Below are positions 21,682 through 31,080 of a stretch of 64,000 bases of DNA, one piece after another. How positions within the stretch are numbered: the first letter of the stretch is position 1; every line of letters begins with the position of its first letter. The stretch is from Ascarosepion bandense (taxonomy: Eukaryota; Mollusca; Cephalopoda; Sepiida; Sepiidae): assembly GCA_037127315.1 (NCBI GenBank), contig JBBBDQ010001156.1, positions 350,001 through 414,000 on the forward strand. Direction: 5' to 3'. The translations under genes were made by a program, and so were the position numbers. The notes under the pieces are model-generated. The model was not told the origin of the DNA. It ran no database searches and saw nothing but the letters and a program-made list of their open reading frames with translations.

Positions 21682-22194
21682 TGGAGTAGATAGACTAAAC
21701 TATCGCCCGGTTCACACTCCACCCACGTCTATTGAACAGGTGAAGAGGCTCATCCCTTGTTTTCTGTTTAGGATGTGGTTTCCGGTTTTTCTCTTTTCCA
21801 ATCTTTTCACTCTTTTTTTTATTTTTATTTTTATTTCAATTGGAGTAGATAGACTAAACTATCGCCCGGTTCACACTCCACCCTCGTCTATTGAACAGGT
21901 GAAGAGGCTCATCCCTTGTTTCCTGTTTAGGATGTGGTTTCCGGTTTTTCTCTTTTTCAATCTTTTCACTCTTTTTTTTTTTTTTCAATTGGAGTAGATA
22001 GACTAAACTATCGCCCGGTTCACACTCCACCCTCGTCTATTGAACAGGTGAAGAGGCTCATCCCTTGTTTCCTGTTTAGGATGTGGTTTCCGGTGTTTCT
22101 CTTTTCCAGTCTTTTCACTCTTTCGTAGCCCCCTGCGCATCAGTGACGTTTTCGCCTTGCTCGGGGTGATATGCAAAAAAAAAAAAAAAAAAAA
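21682..22194 (+). mobile_element. SINE-T with three tandem core units
   Basis: Three head-to-tail cores start GGAGTAGATAGACTAAACTA at 21,683, 21,842 and 21,991. They are separated by T-rich linkers of different length, and followed by one unique tail (CCCTGCGCATCAGTGACG..GCTCGGGGTGATATG) and an A-run to 22,193. The open frames at 21,668-22,128 run through the cores and contain the repeated NYRPVHTPPSSIEQVKRLIP. This is a repeat-frame by-product and not a protein that I recognise. Confidence 0.9.
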
Positions 22195-22455
22195 GAATCT
22201 CTAAATATATCGCAGGAACACCGGACAATATAGGCAGCAATATTCAAATCATGCACAAATAGTACTTATGTATATGTAATATAATTTCTAGAGAAATATT
22301 CTTGGAATATTTCAGATAACCAACTTTCTTGGTAGCAGACCTAGCAATCAATTCGATGTAATCTATTCATTTCATGTTAGAAGAGAATGTTCAGACGAGA
22401 AGTAATTTTTCCGGAAATTAGTATCTGTCACGAAAGAAGATAGGTGTCTCTCATA
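22195..22455. other. No feature recognised
   Basis: Short AT-rich spacer. Confidence 0.5.
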
Positions 22456-23177
22456 TCTAAACTTATTTATAAATGGAACTTTGTGTGTGTGTGTGTGTCT
22501 GTGTGTATGTCCTTTACCCATAGACTCCGAAACGGCTGAACCGATTTTCTTGAAAGTTTACACAGTTGTACTATGAGCGTCTGCGAGTGTTCTTAGCTAG
22601 GTTTTGTGTCGAAGTACCCCCGATAAATATCGAAAATCAATAATCGATAAAAATCGGGTTATAGAAGGAGTGGTCTGATTTTAATCAAATTTGATACACT
22701 AGACAAAAACATAAGGAAAGATATTCAGAAATTTCAATGTTGCAGTTCTTACAATCGTGCAGAAAATCGATAATATTATATATATAAAAGGCAAGATGTT
22801 TGTATGTGTGCGTCTGTTTATCTGCCTGTATGTCTGTATTTTTTTCAGCTCTTTATTTTAGTTTTTGCTTCGGGTTTGGCTCTAAGTAGGTATAATTGGA
22901 GTTCTTAGTCTCAGCCATGATACCATTTACTCAGAGGACTTATTTAGCCTTCAAAATTCAGTTTACGACGAAATAAATTTATTTGATATCGATACCAGGA
23001 AATCAAAATTTGACTTACATCCATTCACTTTTCTTTCAGTCTACGGTTTCGCTTTAACTGGAAAAAACTATTGCTTTTTAGTCTTTCGTGCCAACGTCCA
23101 AAGGGTCTGAGCTCCAGAACTATTGATTAGTTTTAAAGCTTTCATTACACTCGAGCAACGCCGGGCTATACTGCTAG
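22456..23177 (+). mobile_element. Helitron-like non-autonomous element
   Basis: It starts TCTAAACTTATTTATAAATG, followed by a (GT)n stretch, and ends GCAACGCCGGGCTATACTGCTAG. The 5'-TC start, GC-rich subterminal sequence and CTAG-T 3' end fit Helitron termini. The internal motif AAACGGCTGAACCGATTTTC is of a kind often seen in short animal Helitrons. The inverted copy at 31,081-31,441 shares both ends but lacks a ~360-bp internal segment. That segment begins near 22,770 with TATATAAAAGGCAAGATG and may be another element's 5' end. No Rep/helicase is encoded. Confidence 0.65.
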
Positions 23178-23300
23178 TTTCTAATAGAGAGAAATTACGT
23201 TTTAGAGGTGTTAAAATTAAGAAGGAATTCATTGCTCCAGTTAACAGCAGATTGTAGGTAATTTGTAAACTCCACTGCCAATTGGACTACAACTAAAATA
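23178..23300. other. No feature recognised
   Basis: Short spacer between the Helitron-like element and the RTE-like LINE. Confidence 0.5.
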
Positions 23301-24325
23301 ATTTATTTAAACTTGGGAAAGACCTAAGAGTAAGCAAGTATCTCTACTGGCAGCAAACTGCCTGCATACGGACAGGTAACGAATTCAGCATATACACAAA
23401 GATAGAAAGTGGTGTAAAACAAGTATGTGTCTTTTCATCAGATCTATTCAACTTGTACTGCAAGACTATTTTGAGGACCCTAGATGTTATGCCAGGATTT
23501 GTCATCGGAGGCCATAATTTGAACAACATAAGGTAAGCAGATGATACAGTGCTGATAGCAGACACGGAAAGGAAACTACATGAACTCCTACAGAAGGTAG
23601 CTGAAGAAAGTGACAATAAAGGACTACAAAAAACTGCAAGAAAAATGAATGCATGGTCATCAGCAAAATGAGCAAGCGAAAATGCCAAATACAGGTAGGG
23701 AATACTAAAATCAAGCGGTTACAAAAATTTAAATACCTGGGAACTGTTCTAACAGAAGACGGATAATGCGACACAGAGATCCAAAGGCAAACTGGCATGG
23801 CGAATGACGCGTTTCAAAAGGTGAGTAGAGCATTAAGAGACAAAAATATTTCTCTAGAAACAAAGAAAAGAGTACTGGATTGCTATGTGATGTTAGTTCT
23901 TCAATATGGCATTGAATACTGAACAATATAATCAAAGATGAATGAAAAACTTGAAACAGTTGAAGTGTGGTTTTACAGAAGGATGCTGCCGATATCAGGG
24001 ATTGAGCATGTGAGCAATGAGGAGGTTTTGGAAAGGATAGAAACGAAAGTGAAATTAATAGTGAGTATCAGGAAGAGACAGCTAAAGTTTTTGGGACATG
24101 CAATGAGGAAGGAGGGTTTGGAGAACCCGATATTAACAAGTCAGTTAGAGGGAAAAAGAGACAGGGCAAAGCACCGGATATATTTTGAAGGACTTAATCA
24201 GGTGGATGATGGAACGAGGGTTGCATGTGCAACAGAATGAAGCGTGTTAAGAGCCACCCGGGATAGGGAGACGTGGAGAGCCATGATCGCCCACGTCCTG
24301 AAAGTACAAGGTACATAGAAGAAGA
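23300..24325 (+). pseudogene. RTE-like LINE, RT domain to 3' end
   Basis: The translation includes IESGVKQVCVFSSDLFNLYC (motif GVRQGCxLSPxLFNLY), GFVIGGHNLNNIR, then a stop in place of the tyrosine of YADD (*ADDTVLIADTERKLHELLQK). This is the RTE/BovB-type palm. After several stops a clean 100-residue ORF (23,938-24,240) gives FYRRMLPISGIEHVSNEEVL and KFLGHAMRKEGLENPIL, the post-RT region of such elements. The 3' end is at CATAGAAGAAG near 24,320. It is 5'-truncated, without the APE endonuclease, and non-functional. Confidence 0.85.
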
Positions 24326-24758
24326 AAAATAAGAATAAGAATAAGATTAAACTTGGGGCAGGAATATGTAAAATAATCTGATAACGCATATAGTAAGCCT
24401 CTCTGGGCCTGGATAAGAATTTCTGTCTGTTTCCTGCTTTACCATCCCTCGTAAAATAAAGCAGTCATTTTAAGATGATAATAAAACACCCATGAAGCTA
24501 TTTTGCCATCAGCGGCAAAATACATACCAAGGCAATTTTGCCTGTCCGAAAAAATACCATGGCTATTTTACCGATCACATTAAAAACTATACCGTAGAAA
24601 AAAATTAATCGTGTTCACCACGTGGTGATAGATGACTGGCGATTAATATTTATAAATAAATTAAAAAGGCAATGCTATTAGAATATCACGTGAGAGAGTT
24701 AGGAATATATTGTGCAATCGAGTTAGCATGACTCTACAGATTCGACTCAATCTATCAT
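24326..24758. other. No feature recognised
   Basis: There is a small local repeat of GGCAAAATACATACC / GGCAATTTTGCC-type words at 24,510-24,570. Nothing else was recognised. Confidence 0.45.
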
Positions 24759-25265
24759 TTTTCCGGTCCTGGGTATGACGGTAAACTGTATCAGGTAGCA
24801 AGGACTCTGGTAGGGAAGTTGTGAGAAACATGAAATCACCTCTTAATTGCTGTTGTTCCCAGGTCTACCCTGACTCGGAGTGGTAGCACTTGTTAAGGTC
24901 CCCGCTATGGGCAAATAGTTAACCTCCAAACTGTGGTAAAAAAAAACTATGGAAGTATAAAAAATAGACTTTTATAGAAAAATATACATTTTTGAAAAAA
25001 AAAATTCCAATAATACATTTTTGAAGGAGAAAAATTGCTATAATACATTTTTGAAGGAAAAAAAATTATTACCAGCAATACATATTTAATACAAAACTAG
25101 AAGACATCTTCAGTTTTCTAAAACAAAGAAATAAAAATTTTCATCAAAATCTGACTAAATCAACCTTCACACTATAACTGAACATTAAAAAGATACCTTT
25201 AAACCCCACAGTTTTGGCATTATATAACCCACAGTGGTTAATAAGTCGTTAAACAAAACTCAAAC
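24759..25265 (+). repeat. Dispersed repeat family D, long copy
   Basis: It shares ordered blocks with 63,335-63,865: GGGTATGACGG/GGGCATGACGG, GAAGTTGTGAG, TTGCTGTTGTTC.CAGGTC, GACTCGGAG, TTTTTGAAGGA-type A-rich repeats, GAAGACATCTTCAGTTTTCT and GTTAAACAAAACTC. It is about 510 bp and non-coding, with internal ACATTTTTGAAGGA-type short repeats. The extreme 3' words resemble the tail of the type II SINE copies. It could be a SINE or LINE 3' part, or an LTR. No terminal repeats were identified. Confidence 0.75.
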
Positions 25266-25650
25266 AAACTCAATATTATCTGTTCCTCAACATGAAAAAA
25301 TCAGTTAGGAATAATATTGCAGTGATGATGACATCATATTTCCTGTTGATGATTTTTAACAAACAGGTCTTTTCACGAAGGAGATTCAAGCACCGGAACC
25401 TCGATAGAAGGTGTGTGTGGACGGCAAGGAGGTAGGTCTTGAAAAATAAACCTTATTTGGTCACATTCCATGAGAATATCTTAGCTTATGGACTTTTCAA
25501 TTGAACCAACAGATGTGTAGTTGATAAAATCAGCGGTGTTTCCCATTATGAGATCGCTTTCGGTAATATATTCTCTGATTTTGAAATTAAGTTACGGTAC
25601 AGCACGAAAAATTTCATGACCATTCTCTAACTCTCATCAAAGGATGTTTC
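25266..25650. other. No feature recognised
   Basis: Nothing was recognised in this stretch. Confidence 0.5.
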
Positions 25651-25651
25651 A

Positions 25652-25815
25652 TATATCAGTCAGTTATGTGCCATACGTGATACACGCTTGGGCGATCATG
25701 TATTTCTAAGGGTATTTGCGCGTAAGTGAATGCAATGAGTTCAGCTGGAATTCGAACTCGGCTCCCCGATTTCTCGTTCCGAGCCGATATCCAATGCACC
25801 ACAACGCACATAGTT
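25652..25815 (-). mobile_element. tRNA-type SINE (type I) with internal deletion
   Basis: On the minus strand the tRNA head (TGTGCGTTGTGGTGCATTGG, B box GAGTTCGAATTCC) and the ACGCGCAAATACCC block are joined directly to the 3' end (CATGATCGCCCAAGCGTG..CACGTATGGCAC). About 130 bp of body is missing. Confidence 0.9.
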
Positions 25816-26380
25816 GTACTATATAATTAAAGATATAATTAATTGGAGTTTGAAGATCTTATCACTCATCCTACATCTTTTTGTTTCTGCCAACTCACGG
25901 TAAGTACTTAAGAAAATATCTATTTTTGCTCTTTACGGTCAGAATATATAAAAACACATGTTTATTTACGTTAGATTCAATATTATTTGGGAAAATTAAG
26001 AAAATTGGGAATACAGGGCTTTGCATTGAGGGAGTGGGGTTGTATTTCAAGGTCAGAAAATATAAACCATAGAAAGGCAGTGGAAAAAGCAATTTAAATA
26101 ATTCGAGAATAAAAAGAATGTGTGTGGGAAAAAAAATGACGCAATCGACCGAAAAATGGCCTATATAAGACAGAGATCAGAGAGAGGGAGATAGAGGGGA
26201 GCCAATAAGGAAATCGGAAAGAATGCCCAGAAGATCTTCCAGCCACTCATCTATCCTCGTATGCGTGTGTGATATCTCTTCGACTACCCTCTACTCCACA
26301 TCACGTCACCGTTCATGTGTATCAGGGAAGAATATAATCATTTTGATTTGCAATTATATATACACGAAGAGTATATAACC
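25816..26380. other. No feature recognised
   Basis: The opposing ORFs at 25,881-26,092 mirror each other and have no recognisable domain. Confidence 0.5.
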
Positions 26381-26384
26381 TTTC

Positions 26385-26530
26385 AAGACATGACTGACTA
26401 TGCAGAATATTTTCCTGTAGTAGGTTGCCATATTTTTCTGCGGTAGACTGGTTGCCGTCTAAGGCTATAAAACCCAATCTGTACTGCTATTGATCTCATA
26501 GATGGACGGAAAAGAGATGGGTTCATGCCT
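26385..26530 (-). mobile_element. tRNA-type SINE (type I) fragment
   Basis: It contains the complement of the central and 3' body: GGTAGACTGGTTGCCGTCTA, CCCAATCTGT, TAGTAGGTTGCCAT and ACATGACTGACTATG. Both ends are missing. Confidence 0.85.
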
Positions 26531-26539
26531 TTCGAATTT

Positions 26540-26675
26540 CATAAATTATATAAGTTATATCATGAATTATCATAAGTTATATCATAAATTATATGATTTA
26601 TCATAAGTTATATCATAAATTATATGATTTATCATAAGTTATATCATAAATTATATAACTTATGTAGATTATCAT
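26540..26675. repeat. ~30-bp AT-rich tandem repeat
   Basis: ATCATAAGTTATATCATAAA plus TTATATGATTT is repeated about three times with flanking partial units. The repeat is largely self-complementary. Confidence 0.85.
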
Positions 26676-27019
26676 ATAAAATACAGTAGAAACAGACGAC
26701 TCTTCCAAACATAGAAATGGTCATCCCAGACTGTAATAAACATCTTTAGTTGTTTCTTGTATTCCTTTATCTCTTGGTCGTATTCATTAGACTCAGTCTG
26801 CAGTACCTGACATGAGAGTTTAACACCTAAGAATGGTCGTAATTTTCATTGGTTCTTAAACTGGCAAATGTTTGTGATTTCAATGCATAGACTTTGGTAT
26901 TAACACTTTTGTTTTTCAACCCCGGAGAGAGGCATAATTTTCACCTCATCTCTCTTTCTTTGTTGCGAAGTATATAAAGTTGAAAATCTAACTAAGGATT
27001 CTCTGCACTATTCACATTT
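26676..27019. other. No feature recognised
   Basis: Nothing was recognised in this stretch. Confidence 0.5.
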
Positions 27020-27515
27020 TTCAGTCTATTGTCCTCATCTTTGTTGTCATTTGTATGATGTTTCGGTCGTTGTACGCTCCGGCCTTCTTCAGGTGCTAAG
27101 AATTTCGAACCTTTGTTACAATCACTGGAGTATATCATTCTCATCTCTTGCGTAGAGCCGCTTTTTGGTAGTCATGAGTTATGTCCCTCTGACCCTCTAA
27201 GTTACTTGTTCATCACTGCTGTATCTTGGTAAACAAGTGGTGAACAAGTAATGGCACCAAAGGAGGACAATAGTTCGAATAATGTAAATACTGTAAATAC
27301 TACCTAATCTCAGAAATATAGACAAATAGAATGATCTATTATTAAACGTCGTACGAATGGCAAGAAAGATGAGGACAATAGTCTGAATAATGTAAATACT
27401 GTAAAAATAGAATAATCTATTATTAAACGTCGTACAAATGGCAACAAAGATGAGGACAATAGTCCGAATAATGTAAATATAAATAATACCTCATCTCAGA
27501 AATAGAGACGAATAA
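27020..27515. mobile_element. Family A MITE plus tandem solo ends
   Basis: 27,020-27,285 has a left end AGTCTATTGTCCTCATCTTT..GTTGTACGCTCC, an interior with TATCATTCTCATCTC and GTCATGAGTTATGTCCCTCT, and a complementary right end GAGGACAATAGTTCGAATAA. Two further right-end copies (CGTCGTACGAATGGCAAGAA at 27,347 and its sister at 27,429, 82 bp apart) follow, each trailed by GTAAATACTGTAAA and the CTCATCTCAGAAATA motif also found in the 8.6-kb palindrome. Confidence 0.7.
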
Positions 27516-27970
27516 TTCTCTCTTGCAAAAATTCTGTGATATTAATAACATTTGCGGTAGGTTGATTCCAGATTTTTTGGATAGAGGCTTCGTTTGTGGA
27601 TTAATCGTTTGATATTTCTCTCTGTAATATATTTTCATTTTTTTATTTCGTCTTTCTTTTTTATCTTTATTGTTATTTTATTTGCATGATCTAAGATTTT
27701 CAGTGTTTCGAAACAAAACTGTTTAGCGTAGTAGCTAGATAAAAAAAAAAATCACACCGTAACTGCGTAACTCCAGGTCAGGAGGATCTCATCAAAAGGA
27801 AACATTATACGAGATTTTATCACATCGTCATTGTGACAAGTTCTTTTACTTTTAATCCGCAATAGCAACCAAAATTTATTCAGTTGTCCTTTACCTGAAG
27901 AAGAACGACGAGCAACACATTTTCTTTTACAAATACTGCTAAGTCTTTTGAAAAAATTTCCGCGATGTTG
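27516..27970. other. No feature recognised
   Basis: Nothing was recognised except short T-rich and A-rich runs. Confidence 0.5.
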
Positions 27971-27971
27971 A

Positions 27972-28036
27972 TCTAAACTTATTTATAAATGGAACTTTGT
28001 CTCTGTGTGTGTCTGTGTGTCTGTGTGTGTCCGTTA
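27972..28036 (+). mobile_element. Helitron-like 5' end fragment
   Basis: TCTAAACTTATTTATAAATG and the GT-rich stretch to GTCCGTTACC match the starts at 22,456 and 31,441 (minus). The element is cut off exactly where 5S-like sequence begins at 28,037. Confidence 0.75.
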
Positions 28037-28090
28037 CCTGGTCAGTACTTAGATGGGTGACCGCTTGGGAATACCAGGTGCTGTAAGCGT
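28037..28090 (+). pseudogene. 5S rRNA-like sequence, 3' half
   Basis: CCTGGTCAGTACTTAGATGG, GTGACCGCTTGGGAATACCA and GGTGCTGTAAGC match the 3' half of metazoan 5S rRNA, which includes the internal promoter C box region only in part. The 5' half is replaced by the Helitron-like fragment. Confidence 0.85.
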
Positions 28091-28110
28091 ATAGTGACGG
28101 ATGTGCGTGC

Positions 28111-28227
28111 TTATGGCCATATCACGTTGAATACACCGGTTCTCGCTCGATCACCGAAGTTAAGCCACATTGAGCCTGGTCAGTACTTAGAAGGGTGACG
28201 GCTTAGAATACCAGGTGCTGTTAGCGT
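28111..28227 (+). pseudogene. 5S rRNA-like sequence, near full length
   Basis: It covers the 5S body from GGCCATATCACGTTGAATAC, CACCGGTTCTCG, GATCACCGAAGTTAAGC to GGTGCTGTTAGC. Deviations from the usual metazoan consensus include TTATGGCC at the start, GCTCGATC, CCACATTGAGCCTG, GGTGACGGCTTAGAATACC, and no T-run terminator after the end. The sequence continues through a 16-bp linker TTTAGTGACAGATGTG into a tRNA-type SINE, so this is a SINE head or a pseudogene and not a working 5S gene. Confidence 0.85.
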
Positions 28228-28235
28228 TTAGTGAC

Positions 28236-28605
28236 AGATGTGCGTTGTGGTGCAGTAGAGATCGGCTCGGAAAGAGAAATCGGGGAGCCGAGTTCGAATT
28301 CCAGTTGAATACCCTGCATCCACTTAAGCACTGGTACTCTTGAGAAAGGTATTAATCTGTCCTTTCCCTCCAGTTATGGGTTAAATAAGAGGGTAGGACT
28401 TGGGGACCCTGCCTTAAAAACAAATCCCAAGGAATCTTGATACTCGAAAAGAAAAAAAAGTATTATTAGACGCAAAGCTTATATGAAAAAACAATAAATT
28501 GTTGAAAGAAAAAGGTATTAGCAGCAATAAATAAATAAAATTTAGTTGGCAATAAATGACCCGCCGAGGTGTTGATATGCCATAAAAACAAAACAAACAA
28601 CCAAC
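28236..28605 (+). mobile_element. Type II SINE: 5S-linked tRNA head with a different tail
   Basis: The tRNA part has A box TGGTGCAGTAG and B box GAGTTCGAATTCC, then the common body up to TTATGGGTTAAATA. Here it diverges from type I to GGTAGGACTTGGGGACCCTG, AAACAAATCCCAA, AATCTTGATACTCGAAAA and a 3' part AATTTAGTTGGCAATAAATG..TGATATGCCATAAAAACA. The copy at 32,340-32,705 has the same structure, including remains of the 5S linker. The minus-strand ORF at 28,414-28,608 is a shadow. Confidence 0.85.
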
Positions 28606-29011
28606 CACTTTTAGAAGGACTCTTTTGCTATTCCAATGCAGCCTTCGTATTTTGGTTCCACATTTTCAATCTTTCCAGATACTAAAACATCTCTACTACT
28701 TCAATTTTACAAATTCTTATATCGTACCCTGTACATTTTATATTTCTGTCAAATGGTCGTCCGTTCTCCTTGCTTTTCTTTAATTACTATCAGATTTCCT
28801 GTTATATGTTTTATGCCTCTGCCCCCAACAAAATTCTTTTGATAAACTTATATTCCGCCCACTGTCAATAAACTTGCTTAGAATCATCAGTTCCCTTAGA
28901 ATAGTCTCGTGTAGTTGAATAAATCTGGAGAGAAGACCCTCATTTGCCTGATGACCGTTTTTACATATAGGCATCTGCTCAATTAATTTTCTATCCGTAT
29001 ATAGCCGTATA
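28606..29011. other. No feature recognised
   Basis: The two opposing ORFs here (28,636-28,842 plus and 28,780-28,974 minus) have no domain that I recognise. A degraded LINE reading on the minus strand is possible but unsupported. Confidence 0.4.
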
Positions 29012-29132
29012 GTCTACGGCTATATCGTGTTGAATACACCGGTTCCCGTCCGATACACCGAAGTTAAGCAACATCGTGCATGGTCATTACGTAAATGGGT
29101 GACCATTTGAGAATACCAGGTGCTGTAAACGT
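29012..29132 (+). pseudogene. 5S rRNA-like sequence, full length
   Basis: GTCTACGGCTATATCGTGTT, GAATACACCGGTTCCCG, ACCGAAGTTAAGCAACATCG and GAATACCAGGTGCTGTAAAC cover the whole ~120-nt 5S length. Differences from the consensus (CGGCTATATCGTG, GATACACCG insertion, GTGCATGGTCATTACG, ACCATTTGAG) fall in helices and the internal promoter, and there is no T-run after position 29,132. Pseudogene or retroelement head. Confidence 0.85.
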
Positions 29133-29300
29133 AAGACCGGTTGGCCAAGGATGGTCCCCCGGTCCTCCAGGTTTGGGGGTTTGGGGGCTTGGGTACAGGG
29201 CTAACAACACTGCCCCGTAAAAAACAGTTTGTTACAGAAAAGTTGCTGCCCTATGGACCATTTGGGTGTGATGGATAAATGATGATAAAAGCGGTTTACT
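29133..29300 (+). mobile_element. GC-richer segment fused to 5S; possible LINE 5' UTR
   Basis: Directly after the 5S-like sequence comes GGTTGGCCAAGGATGGTCCC, GGTCCTCCAGGTTTGGGGG, GGGTACAGGGCTAACAACAC and CCCGTAAAAAACAG. From memory this style of sequence lies at the 5' end of RTE-like LINEs upstream of the endonuclease domain in several invertebrates. The coding part is absent here. Treat this assignment as inference. Confidence 0.4.
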
Positions 29301-29318
29301 CCAAGTATATATATTATG

Positions 29319-29604
29319 GATGTGCGTTGTGACGCAGTAGATATCAGCTCGAAACAAGAAATCGGGAAGCCGAGTTCGAATTCCAGTTGAATTTCTTACA
29401 TTCACTTAGAAAATAAATCAATCTGTCTCTTCTTTTTCCGGTTATGGGTTAAATAGCATGAGAGGTTGGGTTCTATAGAGTTGGTTGGCAACCTGTCTAC
29501 CACAGAAAGTAATGGCAAACTACTGCTTAAAAATCTTCTGCCCAGTCAGTCATATCTCTTTCTAGACATTATCGCCTACGCGTGTTTCACATATGACACT
29601 TCAC
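29319..29604 (+). mobile_element. tRNA-type SINE (type I)
   Basis: The head GGATGTGCGTTGTGACGCAG, B box GAGTTCGAATTCC, body, and degraded 3' end CGTGTTTCACATATGACACT are all present. A short deletion removes the ACGCGCAAATACCC block. Confidence 0.9.
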
Positions 29605-29990
29605 GGATTGATATATACTGGACTATTTTGATATATTTTTTACCTGAGAGTTTAAATAATTTTTTGTGTTTTAAGTTATAAAATGTTTTGATTTGTCTCT
29701 GGAATACGATAGCTAGCATTTTCAATTTTTCATTTCTTGCTAGAAACACTGGTGTATGATTTTCCTTATTTCTATTCTGTTCTTGTACCATTCTAGACTA
29801 ATCTTCGCAAAAATATTTTCCTTATTCGTCTTTCCATCTTCTGTTTGAAATGTTTTTCTACTTATAGTCTTTTTCTACTCTCTCAAATACTTTTCTGTAC
29901 TCTTTGTTCACGTTTCTCGGCCTCGTTCTTCCAGTTTATCTCAGCTCTCCCTTTTTCCCAACTTTTAACACCTATCACGTGCTTTCCGTC
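29605..29990. other. No feature recognised
   Basis: T-rich sequence. The opposing ORFs at 29,576-29,791 and 29,845-30,069 have no recognisable domain. Confidence 0.45.
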
Positions 29991-30369
29991 TACTTACTCT
30001 CTTTTTGCAATCTTTACTTGCCCGCCTGCGCCTTTCTCACCAGTGGCGTCGTCACCGTTTTTACAGTAGCTCACGACTGCAGCGCCGCCCCCGGTCTTCA
30101 TTCGTCATCACCACCAATTCCGTCCTACTACTCTTCCGTTTTCATCGGCCCGTACGCCACTCAATTGCGCATTTTCCATCTCGATTCAAGTGTGCGGTTA
30201 CAATCACAAAACTTGATCAGCACCTCCGGGCATTTTTACCTACTCGACCCGCACTCTTCCGTCGAAGCGTCTGCCCCATTGCAGGAATAAGTGATGATGA
30301 GAATATTCGTTCTGAATGTCCTCCACAGGGTGTAGGTTGGGGCGAACGAGAAGTAACAAATGAATCGAT
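29991..30369 (+). other. Base-composition island of unknown nature
   Basis: About 380 bp are clearly richer in G+C and CpG (GCAGCGCCGCCCCCGG, CGGCCCGTACGCCAC, TCGACCCGCACTCTTCCGTCG) than the AT-rich surroundings. Two overlapping plus frames are open (29,904-30,290 and 30,005-30,373), but neither resembles a family I know. It could be an old exon, a transposon piece or a retained CpG-rich fragment. Confidence 0.4.
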
Positions 30370-30416
30370 ATGAACGGAAAAAAAAGTGAGAGAGAAAGAG
30401 CCAGGGACAGAGATAA

Positions 30417-30461
<45 letters not shown>

Positions 30462-30520
30462 CCCAGGGACAGAGATAGAGAGAGAGAAAGAGAGAGAGAG
30501 AGAAATAGAGAAAAAGCGTG
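30370..30520 (+). repeat. GA-rich low-complexity tract
   Basis: AGAGAGAAAGAGAGAGAGAG with a repeated CCCAGGGACAGAGATAGAG-like word at 30,400 and 30,461. The charged RERERE-type ORF here is not a gene. Confidence 0.95.
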
Positions 30521-30890
30521 ATATTACCTATTATTCTACTTCCTTTTCAATTTTTTTTAATCTCTTCTTTTTATCCTCTCCTTTTTTTCATCTTCATCTC
30601 CTTACTGTTCCGATATATGTTCATTAACTCTTCTTCTTGGTCCAATTTTGTCTAACATTCTGTCTCTTCTTTCTTATTTTTTCGCGTCATTTATTCTACT
30701 TATAACGAATAAAGCTTAGTAAATAAATAGCTATATTTATTCTATGCATCTACCGTAGTGATTACTTTTTTTGCGAACTTCAATTCATAGACTAATTTTC
30801 TGTGTATGTGGGTTCTGCCAATAGAGACCTCTATACTGTTGCTCTGCAATAGATGAGGCTATCACCTTGTCATTTCAACAGGCGAGTGAT
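30521..30890. other. No feature recognised
   Basis: T-rich then AT-rich spacer. Confidence 0.5.
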
Positions 30891-30891
30891 C

Positions 30892-30933
30892 ATGGGTATC
30901 CACGACTAGCTGACTAGTTGTGGATACCCATGA
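30892..30933. repeat. 19-bp-arm hairpin
   Basis: CATGGGTATCCACGACTAG faces CTAGTTGTGGATACCCATG across CTGA, with one mismatch. A small cruciform-capable palindrome. Confidence 0.85.
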
Positions 30934-31080
30934 CTTTCATTAAACATACCATCACTCTTAACACTTGTTCTACCGCTAACTGCCACAAAATGAATCAACG
31001 TTCATCTAACTAATCTTGCTGTATCAATAAAACCACCGTGAAGATAGCAACAGGAAACCAACCTACTATTTATTCTAAGA

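Noticed and set aside
23344..23935. Minus-strand ORFs rich in Leu/Ser/Phe
   Set aside because: They are antisense to the RTE-like reverse transcriptase on the plus strand.
28111..28227. Functional 5S rRNA gene
   Set aside because: Substitutions and deletions in conserved helices and no T-run terminator; it continues into a SINE.
30370..30627. RE-rich charged protein
   Set aside because: Translation of a GA microsatellite.
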